Of a DNA stretch of 64,000 nucleotides, positions 9,622 through 21,448 are shown piece after piece (positions within the stretch are counted from its first letter, which is position 1; every line of letters starts with the position of its first letter). Under the pieces are notes generated by a model, which was given only the letters and a program-made list of their open reading frames with translations, made no database searches and was not told the DNA's origin. The stretch comes from Lotus japonicus (Eukaryota > Streptophyta > Magnoliopsida > Fabales > Fabaceae): contig NC_080042.1 of assembly GCF_012489685.1 (NCBI RefSeq), forward strand, positions 31,935,158-31,999,157, in the 5' to 3' direction. The translations under genes were made by a program, and so were the position numbers.

Positions 9622-10090
9622 GTAACGATCGACTGGACCGATAGGCTTGCAAACCATGTCAGCGCCGCCATTTTTAGGGTTCCTGGGAACATCTTACATT
9701 TTGGCGATTCGGTTGCGCCGGTGATCAACATTTTGGTATTGAAAACGAAAAGATCTTCACGAGGATCGGTAGTCCCATCATAAGAGTCGAGGACTAAAGT
9801 CCTTAAGTTTTCCGGTATCATGACTGTCGCGAGGGCTTTTGAGAACGGATGGAATTCGATGACCAACTCAGCTTGAAAAATCTGTTGCCTCCGATCCTTG
9901 GTTAGATCTACAACTTGTGCCTACAACGCTTGGTTCTGTAGGCTAAGCTCTTCCAATCCGGCGATATGGGCTTGCATCGCTTGGCTCTGTTGCTGCATCT
10001 GGGCCATCAGGGTAATCATGGCCTCCTCCGTTTGTGGAGTTGGGGGAGTCGGGCCATTAGAGCCGGTGGCGGTGGATCTGGTGTCTACCT
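9622..10090 (-). pseudogene. gag of gypsy element D (broken)
   Basis: Read on the minus strand this gives a gypsy gag N-terminal half: a Gln-rich helix (AMITLMAQMQQQSQAMQAHI), then LEELSLQNQAL, an in-frame TAG stop, AQVVDLTKDRRQQ, and then the gag core SYDGTTDPREDLFVF, MFPGTLKMAALTWFASL. The pattern YDGTxDPxxHL...MFPxTLxGxAxxWF is known from plant Tat-lineage gag proteins. The usual ATG is not evident. Insertion B interrupts it at 9622 and the frame continues at 6472. A non-functional relic. Confidence 0.82.
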
Positions 10091-10148
10091 TCTCCTTTAA
10101 GGTTGGTAGTGAGATAAGTACTCCTTGAGGAGTTGGGAAGAGTTTTAC

Positions 10149-13100
10149 TGTAACACCCCGATTTCGGTGGCGTCACTTTAGTAACCAAAGAAATAACTTA
10201 AGCGGAAAAACGTGAATTATTTTTTTTCGATAATGTAAGTAAAGACAGAAAGAGATGAAACTCTAAAACGAAGATAACAGAACTAATATACAATATGATT
10301 ACAGCCCCCACTGTAAGTTGTAAACCACGTCACGAGTAAACCTCCAGTGACGGAAAGTAAAAGAGAGTAACGCCCGTAGGCAAAAGTACAAACCAAGGTA
10401 AAAATACTGTGTCCGCAACACTAAACCTCAAAATCTGAGAACAAGTTGGCCCAGCGGCCTAAGAAAAGACCCCCTAAATCCAACCAGCTCTCTGTGATCT
10501 CCATAGGAAACCACACAAAAAGCTACCGGTAGGAAACTACCCTGTCCCCAAAACTGAAGCATGACGGTCAGAGCATCGACACTACTCCTACACTAATCCC
10601 ATCTCGAGTAAGTTGCTCGGTGGCCAGCGGGGTCGACCACCCCTGAACCGTAGTCCTCCTGATCAAGCTTCTTCAACCTAGTTTCCCCTGAAGGGTGAAC
10701 CATCGTGAACCGGTCCGCCATACTCAACTGACAATGGCGTAGTCCGCCCAAACACACACAGAAGACGCGAGGGTCAACTCCAAAGAATTATATAAATAAT
10801 AAAACCAGATATATAGGGTAATAATTATTTAGCCTCTCAGGCTTATACGTTTAGGGATAGCATCCTAGGGTTGCATATATCACAATGAATATAAAGATCA
10901 TAATAACAATTAGCATGCCTCAAGTAGGATAAACAGGTACCAATCACACTCAGCAACTAAGTCAGCATGTATGTTGCATGAAATGCAATGCTGGGTAACA
11001 AAATGCATTCCGGAAGAAGGATGGACACCATCGAGTCAGCCCTAACACCGGCCAAAGTGGGACCATTCCGCTCGGGCGTCTCTTACACCACACAAAAGTA
11101 GTCAGATCAGCAGTGAACCCGTAGGTCTGCCATTCCGTCTGCTACTGAGGACCACCGTAGTGTCCTAAATATGGAAATCCGGGTCTTATGACCATTTTGG
11201 AATCCACCGAGGTCCGGTAATCCGCCGTGTATTAACCTCAAAATGAGTGCATGAATGCAAGTGATTAGCCAAACAACGTCTCCGACCTCACTCGACACGT
11301 CGTCACGTGTTCTAGCTAACTTATTGTCTCTAAAAAGCCTACCCTAAGGCAAATGTCGATTCTGCGACAAAATGAATTAACCAAAAGAAGAAGAATGTAC
11401 TTGGGAACTCATGGTTCCCGGCTAAACTTTAGATAGCCAATCAATAAACTGCTCATCGAGCGAAAAGGTACCGAAGTACTTGGAAACTTATAGTCTCCGG
11501 CTAAACTTTAGATAGCCAAACATTAAACTGCTCATCGAGCGAAAGAGTATAAGCATACTCGGAAACTTGTAAGTTTCCTCAAGACTTGGACTCGACGACA
11601 CTTATCATATCTCCAAGACTAATATTCAGGCTCTAAGCTCTTATCTAAACTTGTTATCATTGTTCAAGGGGTTTAGAGATTGGTTAATGTCTTATGAATT
11701 TTCCTTGAGAAAATAGATTTCGTTTAGTCTTATGATACTTCCTATGAGTTTCAGGGATCCCATAATCCCAATTAATTTCTGAGAAGGTCTCGATCAATTA
11801 AAATATAACAAGGTCCGAACTTCGTTCGTCCTTTCAAACTCTCTCAAAATCTCATAAAAATTCGGCATGACTTGCCCGTAATCCTCACTCTAAAGCATAA
11901 CAGATATAAGTGGAGTAACATAAATAAATCAGCTCAATCAATAAACATAAACAGCATATTCCAACACATCCTAGATTAACCATTTAGCACATAACATGTG
12001 AATCATTTAGCACACAATATCATGGCATCAAGTACTCAACAAGATCGGCCGAAGCCTCAGAGAACAATTCAGACATTTAGCAATTAAGTGCATAACACAT
12101 AAATCAAGTCGAACTTGTCGACACCTAAAGCATTATCTAGTAATTCAGAGAGTAGCCCTCACCTGTAACTCCTCCAGCGTTTTCCTCACAACCTCCTTCA
12201 CGTTCCTCGCCTTGATCTCCAGGAAACTCCTCAAAAGAACCTTAAGCCAAAATCACAGAAATCAACACATTGAGTCAGAAACTCAGCAAGCAATAAGTCC
12301 TAGGGTTACACGGTACATTACAAACTCTGTGGTACGACAATCTAACGCGTTAAGACAAGTTTTCGAAAAATCGGATTTCCTCCCCCCTTGGTATAGCTCT
12401 CGGCCACTTTCCTTAATTGGGAGGGTCGATTTTTCTTCGATCAAACTTGGTTCCTAGGTTAACATAAGCCGTAACTAAGACGGTTCTAGGCTCGGAAAAA
12501 TTTTCGGATCGAAAACTGATATAGGGGTAGTTTGGTCATTATTTTTAGCTCAAAATTTCAAAATTGGATTTTTGAAAAACAAATTGGATGGGGACGTCCA
12601 CAACGACGTTTATGACGACAAATCCTACTAGCACTAAGCCAAGTCGATAGATTAGAGTGTAAAGGTTGCGACTTTGCCGAAAAATGGGTATTTAGGGTAG
12701 AAATTGATCCCGGCGGCATTTCGTCGACATTTGACAAAATCTAATCCGCAGAACACGCTCAGGAGCATGCAGGGAAGAAGTTTAGATGCTGAAATCAGCT
12801 GATTTGAACAGTTTTTCAAAAACCTCAAAATTTTGAACTCAGAAAGTCGCAGGAGAAATGGACAGAAACGACGATTCGAAGGAGAGTATAGATTACCTAC
12901 CTCGAGGTCTTCGATTAGTGACGATCGGTGAAGCAAACGGGCAAGAAACGACGAAGATCCGGATCTCTCTCTCTCTCTAGGAACTCGCGGTTTTGGGGGT
13001 GGGGAAATGGGTTTTTTGCAAAAAATCTAATTTTCAAGCTATTTATAGGTTTTGGAAAAAGCGGAAAAAGATTTTTTTGCGATTCCGATTTTTCCTGCGC

Positions 13101-13721
13101 GTTCCTCTGCGCATTCTAAGATAGGTTCTGGCGACAAAATTCCAGAACTCAAAACAGGATTCTTGGAATTAAACCAAAAGATCCAAAATCGGCATAAGTC
13201 GGTGTAAGTCGGATTATCCCGAAAAACTACTTTTTGCAGTGATCATCGGATGAGAAAACTTCCTTCTGAAGAAAGATTAGGATTGACGAGAGAAATAGGA
13301 GAACGCGGGTGGAATCTTCTTTTGCAGCTCCGAATAGAAAAAGTCTTCATCGTCTGTCGATCTTAGGTTTTCTTGAACTATCAGGGATTCCGTTTCGGCA
13401 AACTTCCGAGAATTGGAATTTGACGTTCGTACTTTCCAGGATTTCGCATCGAAATAATTGTTTAAGGACGGAAAAGAGAAGTTCTAACATTTCTCTGAGG
13501 ATTTTTGGAATTAGTTTCCATCGTGTCCTAAAGCGTAAATTAACTATTCACTAATACCTTTGACCTAGGATTAAGCGTATGTTAGTCGTGCTATAACTCT
13601 TATCGATTTTTCGATACATTCTTGGACTTTTCCTGAACCTTTTCCTTCACAAATTTATCTTAATCAAATAAACTCTTTTATTTTATTCACTTATCCAAAG
13701 CGTTAAAACTTGGGCCTTACA
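10149..13721 (-). repeat. 3' LTR of element C
   Basis: 3573 bases; the plus strand reads TGTAACACCCCG to GGGCCTTACA. A TATA box reads ATTTATA on the plus strand (13041-13047). A direct repeat of about 79 bases, containing CGGCTAAACTTTAGATAGCC and CTGCTCATCGAGCGAAA, occurs at 11398-11575 with a partial third unit. A short CT run is at 12963-12979. Confidence 0.93.
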
Positions 13722-13758
13722 TTACTACCCTCCAAAAAGAAAGTTTCGACCTCGAAAC

Positions 13759-15156
13759 TTATGGTTCAGTAAAAAGTTCTGGGTACTGTTCCTTGATCTT
13801 TTCCTTCAGCTCCCACGTCGCATCGCCGGTGTCCTTGTTCCAAATAACCTTCACTAACTCGATCTCTTTACCCCTCAACTGCTTTATCCTTGTGTCACCA
13901 ATGCTGATTGGCGGTGTCTCGAAAGACAAGTTATCCTTCAACTCAATGTCATCCAGCTCGATAACATGTGTCGGATCAGCCATATACTTCCGCAGTTGTG
14001 ACACATGGAATACATCGTGAACGTTTGATAGAAAAGGCGGTAGTGCGATCTGATAAACTACCGGTCCTACACGACGAGTAATCTGATAAGGTCCAATGAA
14101 CTTTGGCGTAAGCTTTCTTGATTTGATTGCTCGACCAACTCCTGTAGTCTGAGTAACTCGCAGAAACACATGATCTCCCTCTTCAAATTCCAGGGTTCTG
14201 CGCCTTTGATCTGCATAGCTCTTCTGTCTACTCTGAGAAGCCTTCATCTTCTCTCTGATCTGTTTAATCTTCTTAGTCATCTGTTGCAGAAGTTCCGGTC
14301 CTACTAACAAATTCTCTCCATCTTGATACCAACATAAAGGTGTTCTACACTTGCGGCCATACAAAGCCTCATACGGTGCCATACCTATGGTCGTATGAAA
14401 ACTGTTGTTGTATGTGAACTCAATCAGTGGCAATAGGGTGTCCCAACTGCCCTTGTTGTCTAACACGCAAGCTCGTAGCAAATCCTCCAATGATTGGATA
14501 GTTCTCTCAGTTTGCCCATCAGTCTGTGGATGATAAGCAGAACTTAATCTCAGCCTCGTTCCCAAAGCCTCATGAAGAGCTCCACACAAATGTGAAGTAA
14601 ACTTCGGGTCTCTATCGGAAACGATACTTGTTGGCACTCCATGAAGTCGCACAATCTCAGCTATATAAATCTCTGATAGTTTATCCACGTTGTACGTAGT
14701 TCTCACAGGTATGAAATGAGCCGACTTAGTCAATCGATCCACGACTACCCAAATCGAATCGTATCCTCTTTGAGTTCTTGGTAATGCCACGACAAAATCC
14801 ATCGATATGCTATCCCATTTCCATTGAGGTACATCCAAGCTCTGTAGCATACCTGAAGATTTCTGATGTTCCACCTTCGCCTTCTGACAGATTAAACATG
14901 CAGCTACATATTCTGCCACTTGTCTCTTCATCCCTGGCCACCAAAAATTCACCTTCAAGTCCTGATACATCTTTTTCATTCCAGGGTGAATGCTCAACTT
15001 GCTTTTGTGACCTTCGTCCATAATCAACCTCCTTAAGTCAGGGTTGTTAGGTACGCACACTCTATCCTTGCATCGCAGGATATTGTCACTCCCTACCTTG
15101 AATTCCGGGTCCTTACCCTGAATTACTAAATTCTTATTTTCCGAGTAAAAATTCAT
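13759..15156 (-). CDS. Ty3/gypsy integrase with chromodomain-like tail (465 aa ORF, element C)
   Basis: This is the integrase end of a gypsy pol. The zinc-binding HHCC module is visible (HPGMKKMYQDL, CLICQKAK). The catalytic core follows, with Asp in SMDFVVALP, Asp in SDRDPKFTS and Glu in SLEDLLRAC; YHPQTDGQTERT and YEALYGRKCRTP are typical neighbours. The C-terminal part has the GPY/F-like KFIGPYQITRRVG and VFHVSQLRKY. The last 35 residues (ELVKVIWNKDTGDATWELKE, QYPELF) resemble the chromodomain of Tekay-type chromoviruses. Integrase joins the cDNA ends to host DNA in the nucleus. The ATG at 15156 is only the first Met of the open stretch; in an intact element this is the C-terminal part of a polyprotein. 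Confidence 0.9.
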   Translation of the reverse strand: MNFYSENKNLVIQGKDPEFKVGSDNILRCKDRVCVPNNPDLRRLIMDEGHKSKLSIHPGMKKMYQDLKVNFWWPGMKRQVAEYVAACLICQKAKVEHQKSSGMLQSLDVPQWKWDSISMDFVVALPRTQRGYDSIWVVVDRLTKSAHFIPVRTTYNVDKLSEIYIAEIVRLHGVPTSIVSDRDPKFTSHLCGALHEALGTRLRLSSAYHPQTDGQTERTIQSLEDLLRACVLDNKGSWDTLLPLIEFTYNNSFHTTIGMAPYEALYGRKCRTPLCWYQDGENLLVGPELLQQMTKKIKQIREKMKASQSRQKSYADQRRRTLEFEEGDHVFLRVTQTTGVGRAIKSRKLTPKFIGPYQITRRVGPVVYQIALPPFLSNVHDVFHVSQLRKYMADPTHVIELDDIELKDNLSFETPPISIGDTRIKQLRGKEIELVKVIWNKDTGDATWELKEKIKEQYPELFTEP

Positions 15157-15440
15157 CTTGTAACTGTTGGTCTCGGATTTCTTCCTTCAATCCATTGGTG
15201 ATCTTGATCGTCCCAAACTTCAGTTCTCCCTCAGATGCTCTCACATCTAAGCTCAAATCTCAAAATTGTTCCAGCAGTTGCAGCTCCTTAACCATCATTG
15301 ATGAGATATGCATCTTCCTGCTCAATGCATCAGTAACGACATTAGCCTTTCCAGGATGGTATTGTAAGGTAAAATCGTAATCCTTGAGAAATTCCATCCA
15401 GCGTCGTTGTCTCATGTTCAACTCCTTCTGGTCAAACAAG
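15157..15440 (-). pseudogene. RNase H remnant upstream of integrase (element C)
   Basis: The minus strand encodes the end of the gypsy RT-RNase H region: [36 protein letters not shown], then [16 protein letters not shown]. An in-frame stop follows, then LSLDVRASEGELKFGTI leading toward the integrase. The typical motif is [27 protein letters not shown]. The reverse transcriptase that should precede it is missing. Confidence 0.85.
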
Positions 15441-16713
15441 TACTTTAAGCTCTATGTCGTCCTGCTCGACCACTCGTGTCGGTTCTATGTTGGAAATAAC
15501 ATTGGTTGACGCTACGTGCAATTGCACAACCTTAACCACTTGATCCTTTACTTTTGTTCGTCCAAAAATTCTGCTTAAACTCAGTACACCTCTGGCATTC
15601 CAGAGTGAATGTTCAACCTGTCCTCGTGATCTCCACTCATGATTCAAAACTTAACTCAATCGCTCTATAACTCATAGACGAACTATTCCCTTGGAATCTA
15701 CTAGTCCATTAACGTCGATTCCAACTTCGTAACTATCCTCATTCGCACCATGAAATCAATCTTCTACTTAGTCATCACTCAAAGTAAAACTCGACGTGAG
15801 TCTTAATACCTTGTGCATCGCTAGACCCAATCCCTTTTAACATCCATTCATCAGCAACTTATAAGCTAATCACCATCTTAATATCTTACAATCCATTATT
15901 GTCATCTCCCCTTTTTCGAGACTTCCCTTACTTGAACCATAAAACCAACCTTCACTTATTCACAACCCACTTTACAATTACCTAAAATCCTTAACACTTC
16001 CCCCAAATCCGAACTTATTCCCTAGAAGATCAAACCATAGCTGTACCTCAGGAAACTTAACTAGTCATTTTATCATCCGATCCCTCAACATTCGGAGGTT
16101 TAACTACAATCATTAATGCCAACACCACTAAATCTCTGATTCGAACATGATTTTCACCTCCCATCAATCCGATACTTAGTCTCTCGATCAAAACCTGACA
16201 AACCTTGAGTCCTACGCACTTAAGACAAGAATTCATAGACTTAAAACCTAAACTTTCACCACGTTTGGACCTCAAATGTCCTTTAATTCTTCAATACTTC
16301 TTAAATGAATATCCATTTCTTAAACTATAACTCCTCCCCAAAGGAAATCAATTACTTAACAAAAACTTTACTTCCCGACTCCACTAATCCTCGATCCAAT
16401 CAAATTAATCTTATCAATCTATCTATCAAAGTCCATTGCCAGTTCTGATTCCGAATATCACCCCCTCAATATTAAGTTGATCAGGCCTAATACATCGAAG
16501 GTGAAGATTTAGAAAAACCCACTGGAACAGTCGATGAGTTCCTAACATCCAGTAGTCACAGAGATCTTGATATTAAATCCTCAATGATGCCGCTACGGAA
16601 CTACACACTCTCGACACCATACATATACTATCCATACGGAATCTCCCTGAGATTCATCCTTCAGCTTCTAGCTTCTTTGTTAAACACATCGGTGCAAGAC
16701 TACTTTTCTAGGC
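15441..16713. other. non-coding stretch replacing PR-RT in element C
   Basis: Protease and reverse transcriptase are expected here, but I see no RT motif in any frame. A piece at 15445-15490 reads [13 protein letters not shown] on the minus strand and resembles PTHVIELDDIELK in the integrase C-terminal part (near 13930-13990), so some of it looks like scrambled or duplicated pol sequence. The rest is AT-rich and unrecognised. Confidence 0.6.
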
Positions 16714-17664
16714 TTAACGTGTTATTCTAAACCTCGTGTAACTTCTATAGTTTAAACACGAGCAACGGTCAAATAAAGTATTATTAGGCGTAATAACTAT
16801 AAAGTCAATGCTTAAACAATATAAGTAAAATAGGTGCGTTACATGTGCTACGAGAGTAATGGAGCGTATTATACTAGAATGAGAAAGAATAGTTAGAAGG
16901 TTACCATCGTTCTTGCGCTCTCCTTTGACTAATTCGTCAGCTCCCTCAGCCTCTTCACCATCCATGGTGTATACTTTTCCTCTAGCAGCAGGGTGCTTTC
17001 CCCTTGCAGTGTTAACAGATGGTTCAACCTTGGGTTTCTTGCAAACCACGGCTAGGTGTCCCACTCGGTGGCAATTAAAACACCTTGGTCCAGTCGCTGA
17101 GCACCTGCTAGCAAAATGCCCAATTTCCCCACATCTGTAACATGACACTTGTTTCTCTGCCCCTCTAGCTATGGCAGGAAACTTGCCCTTCATCTTGTTG
17201 TCAGACGGTCCCGCCTGAAACGTCTTACAGTTCACGGCCAGATGCCCTATCTGGTTGCAATTGAAACATCGAGGCCCTTGGCCCAGACATGCATTAGCAT
17301 AGTGCCCGTTCTTTCCACACCTGAAACATGTTACCTCTGGGTGTGCTGATTGGCTTCTTGCCCCTGGAGTGGCAGTAGTCGAAGACTTAAAAGATCTTGG
17401 GGTAAAACCCCTCCCCTTCGGATGCTGATATGGCCCCAACTGACGGTACTCCTGAGAACCTGACCTCACTGGTCCTCCAGTTCCAGCTCGGTCCAACCTA
17501 CTTTGCTGATACTTGGACGCCTCGATTAGCGGTTGAGGTCGTTCACGTGCCGCCTCCTCAGCGCGTCTGTAAGCGTCCTCAGCAGCCTGATTCATCAATG
17601 CCTCAATCATGGTAGCTATTGCCTTCGCCATACGGTCAGGGCTTACCATCCTATGTTTAGTCAA
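16714..17664 (-). CDS. truncated gag with four zinc knuckles (element C)
   Basis: The ORF starts MTKHRMVSPDRMAKAIA and lacks the large N-terminal gag core of complete chromoviruses. It has an Arg/Gln-rich linker and then four CCHC zinc knuckles: CFRCGKNGHYANAC, CFNCNQIGHLAVNC, CYRCGEIGHFASRC and CFNCHRVGHLAVVC. The sequence ARGKVYTMDGEEAEGADELV is where gag passes into protease, and GNLLTIL resembles the lead-in to the protease active site. The Asp-Ser/Thr-Gly motif is absent and the next 60 or so residues are unrelated. It may bind RNA if expressed, but it cannot supply the capsid or the enzymes. Confidence 0.82.
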   Translation of the reverse strand: MTKHRMVSPDRMAKAIATMIEALMNQAAEDAYRRAEEAARERPQPLIEASKYQQSRLDRAGTGGPVRSGSQEYRQLGPYQHPKGRGFTPRSFKSSTTATPGARSQSAHPEVTCFRCGKNGHYANACLGQGPRCFNCNQIGHLAVNCKTFQAGPSDNKMKGKFPAIARGAEKQVSCYRCGEIGHFASRCSATGPRCFNCHRVGHLAVVCKKPKVEPSVNTARGKHPAARGKVYTMDGEEAEGADELVKGERKNDGNLLTILSHSSIIRSITLVAHVTHLFYLYCLSIDFIVITPNNTLFDRCSCLNYRSYTRFRITR

Positions 17665-17845
17665 ACAAACAGTTAGTACTCATCATAAGATAGCATCTAA
17701 CATACTATACAATATGATTAAGCAATAACTTCAATCAATTCTAAGCGACAAATCGCTTGAAGACAATCAATTTTTACTCTTTACAGAGTCACACAACCTA
17801 GCACAGAAGACCTATTCCCCAAAGACTCCCGAAAGACTCGACAAG

Positions 17846-17857
17846 CTCTGATACCAC
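17846..17857 (-). other. primer binding site (initiator tRNA-Met), element C
   Basis: The minus strand reads TGGTATCAGAGC, the standard complement to the 3' end of plant initiator tRNA-Met, two bases inside the 5' LTR. It fixes the orientation of C as minus. Confidence 0.9.
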
Positions 17858-17859
17858 AA

Positions 17860-20800
17860 TGTAACACCCCGATTTCGGTGGCGTCACTTTAGTAACCAAA
17901 GAAATAACTTAAGCGGAAAAACGTGAATTATTTTTTTTCGATAATGTAAGTAAAGACAGAAAGAGATGAAACTCTAAAACGAAGATAACAGAACTAATAT
18001 ACAATATGATTACAGCCCCCACTGTAAGTTGTAAACCACGTCACGAGTAAACCTCCAGTGACGGAAAGTAAAAGAGAGTAACGCCCGTAGGCAAAAGTAC
18101 AAACCAAGGTAAAAATACTGTGTCCGCAACACTAAACCTCAAAATCTGAGAACAAGTTGGCCCAGCGGCCTAAGAAAAGACCCCCTAAATCCAACCAGCT
18201 CTCTGTGATCTCCATAGGAAACCACACAAAAAGCTACCGGTAGGAAACTACCCTGTCCCCAAAACTGAAGCATGACGGTCAGAGCATCGACACTACTCCT
18301 ACACTAATCCCATCTCGAGTAAGTTGCTCGGTGGCCAGCGGGGTCGACCACCCCTGAACCGTAGTCCTCCTGATCAAGCTTCTTCAACCTAGTTTCCCCT
18401 GAAGGGTGAACCATCGTGAACCGGTCCGCCATACTCAACTGACAATGGCGTAGTCCGCCCAAACACACACAGAAGACGCGAGGGTCAACTCCAAAGAATT
18501 ATATAAATAATAAAACCAGATATATAGGGTAATAATTATTTAGCCTCTCAGGCTTATACGTTTAGGGATAGCATCCTAGGGTTGCATATATCACAATGAA
18601 TATAAAGATCATAATAACAATTAGCATGCCTCAAGTAGGATAAACAGGTACCAATCACACTCAGCAACTAAGTCAGCATGTATGTTGCATGAAATGCAAT
18701 GCTGGGTAACAAAATGCATTCCGGAAGAAGGATGGACACCATCGAGTCAGCCCTAACACCGGCCAAAGTGGGACCATTCCGCTCGGGCGTCTCTTACACC
18801 ACACAAAAGTAGTCAGATCAGCAGTGAACCCGTAGGTCTGCCATTCCGTCTGCTACTGAGGACCACCGTAGTGTCCTAAATATGGAAATCCGGGTCTTAT
18901 GACCATTTTGGAATCCACCGAGGTCCGGTAATCCGCCGTGTATTAACCTCAAAATGAGTGCATGAATGCAAGTGATTAGCCAAACAACGTCTCCGACCTC
19001 ACTCGACACGTCGTCACGTGTTCTAGCTAACTTATTGTCTCTAAAAAGCCTACCCTAAGGCAAATGTCGATTCTGCGACAAAATGAATTAACCAAAAGAA
19101 GAAGAATGTACTTGGGAACTCATGGTTCCCGGCTAAACTTTAGATAGCCAATCAATAAACTGCTCATCGAGCGAAAAGGTACCGAAGTACTTGGAAACTT
19201 ATAGTCTCCGGCTAAACTTTAGATAGCCAAACATTAAACTGCTCATCGAGCGAAAGAGTATAAGCATACTCGGAAACTTGTAAGTTTCCTCAAGACTTGG
19301 ACTCGACGACACTTATCATATCTCCAAGACTAATATTCAGGCTCTAAGCTCTTATCTAAACTTGTTATCATTGTTCAAGGGGTTTAGAGATTGGTTAATG
19401 TCTTATGAATTTTCCTTGAGAAAATAGATTTCGTTTAGTCTTATGATACTTCCTATGAGTTTCAGGGATCCCATAATCCCAGTTAATTTCTGAGAAGGTC
19501 TCGATCAATTAAAATATAACAAGGTCCGAACTTCGTTCGTCCTTTCAAACTCTCTCAAAATCTCATAAAAATTCGGCATGACTTGCCCGTAATCCTCACT
19601 CTAAAGCATAACAGATATAAGTGGAGTAACATAAATAAATCAGCTCAATCAATAAACATAAACAGCATATTCCAACACATCCTAGATTAACCATTTAGCA
19701 CATAACATGTGAATCATTTAGCACACAATATCATGGCATCAAGTACTCAACAAGATCGGCCGAAGCCTCAGAGAACAATTCAGACATTTAGCAATTAAGT
19801 GCATAACACATAAATCAAGTCGAACTTGTCGACACCTAAAGCATTATCTAGTAATTCAGAGAGTAGCCCTCACCTGTAACTCCTCCAGCGTTTTCCTCAC
19901 AACCTCCTTCACGTTCCTCGCCTTGATCTCCAGGAAACTCCTCAAAAGAACCTTAAGCCAAAATCACAGAAATCAACACATTGAGTCAGAAACTCAGCAA
20001 GCAATAAGTCCTAGGGTTACACGGTACATTACAAACTCTGTGGTACGACAATCTAACGCGTTAAGACAAGTTTTCGAAAAATCGGATTTCCTCCCCCCTT
20101 GGTATAGCTCTCGGCCACTTTCCTTAATTGGGAGGGTCGATTTTTCTTCGATCAAACTTGGTTCCTAGGTTAACATAAGCCGTAACTAAGACGGTTCTAG
20201 GCTCGGAAAAATTTTCGGATCGAAAACTGATATAGGGGTAGTTTGGTCATTATTTTTAGCTCAAAATTTCAAAATTGGATTTTTGAAAAACAAATTGGAT
20301 GGGGACGTCCACAACGACGTTTATGACGACAAATCCTACTAGCACTAAGCCAAGTCGATAGATTAGAGCGTAAAGGTTGCGACTTTGCCGAAAAATGGGT
20401 ATTTAGGGTAGAAATTGATCCCGGCGGCATTTCGTCGACATTTGACAAAATCTAATCCGCAGAACACGCTCAGGAGCATGCAGGGAAGAAGTTTAGATGC
20501 TGAAATCAGCTGATTTGAACAGTTTTTCAAAAACCTCAAAATTTTGAACTCAGAAAGTCGCAGGAGAAATGGACAGAAACGACGATTCGAAGGAGAGTAT
20601 AGATTACCTACCTCGAGGTCTTCGATTAGTGACGATCGGTGAAGCAAACGGGCAAGAAACGACGAAGATCCGGATCTCTCTCTCTCTCTAGGAACTCGCG
20701 GTTTTGGGGGTGGGGAAATGGGTTTTTTGCAAAAAATCTAATTTTCAAGCTATTTATAGGTTTTGGAAAAAGCGGAAAAAGATTTTTTTGCGATTCCGAT

Positions 20801-21432
20801 TTTTCCTGCGCGTTCCTCTGCGCATTCTAAGATAGGTTCTGGCGACAAAATTCCAGAACTCAAAACAGGATTCTTGGAATTAAACCAAAAGATCCAAAAT
20901 CGGCATAAGTCGGTGTAAGTCGGATTATCCCGAAAAACTACTTTTTGCAGTGATCGTCGGATGAGAAAACTTCCTTCTGAAGAAAGATTAGGATTGACGA
21001 GAGAAATAGGAGAACGCGGGTGGAATCTTCTTTTGCAGCTCCGAATAGAAAAAGTCTTCATCGTCTGTCGATCTTAGGTTTTCTCGAACTATCAGGGATT
21101 CCGTTTCGGCAAACTTCCGAGAATTGGAATTTGACGTTCGTACTTTCCAGGATTTCGCATCGAAATAATTGTTTAAGGACGGAAAAGAGAAGTTCTAACA
21201 TTTCTCTGAGGATTTTTGGAATTAGTTTCCATCGTGTCCTAAAGCGTAAATTAACTATTCACTAATACCTTTGACCTAGGATTAAGCGTATGTTAGTCGT
21301 GCTATAACTCTTATCGATTTTTCGATACATTCTTGGACTTTTCCTGAACCTTTTCCTTCACAAATTTATCTTAATCAAATAAACTCTTTTATTTTACTCA
21401 CTTATCCAAAGCGTTAAAACTTGGGCCTTACA
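17860..21432 (-). repeat. 5' LTR of element C
   Basis: 3573 bases, the same length as the 3' LTR and nearly identical. Differences found by eye are near 11781/19492, 12658/20369, 13246/20957, 13374/21085 and 13687/21398. The TATA box is at 20752-20758 (plus strand ATTTATA). Confidence 0.93.
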
Positions 21433-21448
21433 TTTACCGAGGCCCCAA

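Larger units (their letters stand above)
10149..21432 (-). mobile_element. internally deleted chromovirus-type Ty3/gypsy element C
   Basis: A complete 11,284-base insertion in D, flanked by the perfect duplication TTTAC (10144-10148 and 21433-21437). It is read on the minus strand: the 5' LTR is 17860-21432, followed by an initiator-tRNA-Met primer site, and the 3' LTR is 10149-13721. Both LTRs are 3573 bases, and I find only about five substitutions between them, which means very recent insertion. The 4.1-kb interior has the zinc-knuckle part of gag and a full integrase but no protease or reverse transcriptase, so it must have been moved by enzymes of a relative. Long LTRs and the integrase tail suggest the Tekay/Del branch (inference). 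Confidence 0.92.

Noticed and set aside
12212..13554. Small ORFs inside the C LTR (repeated at 19923-21265)
   Set aside because: They appear in both LTRs only because the LTRs are nearly identical; no protein resemblance.
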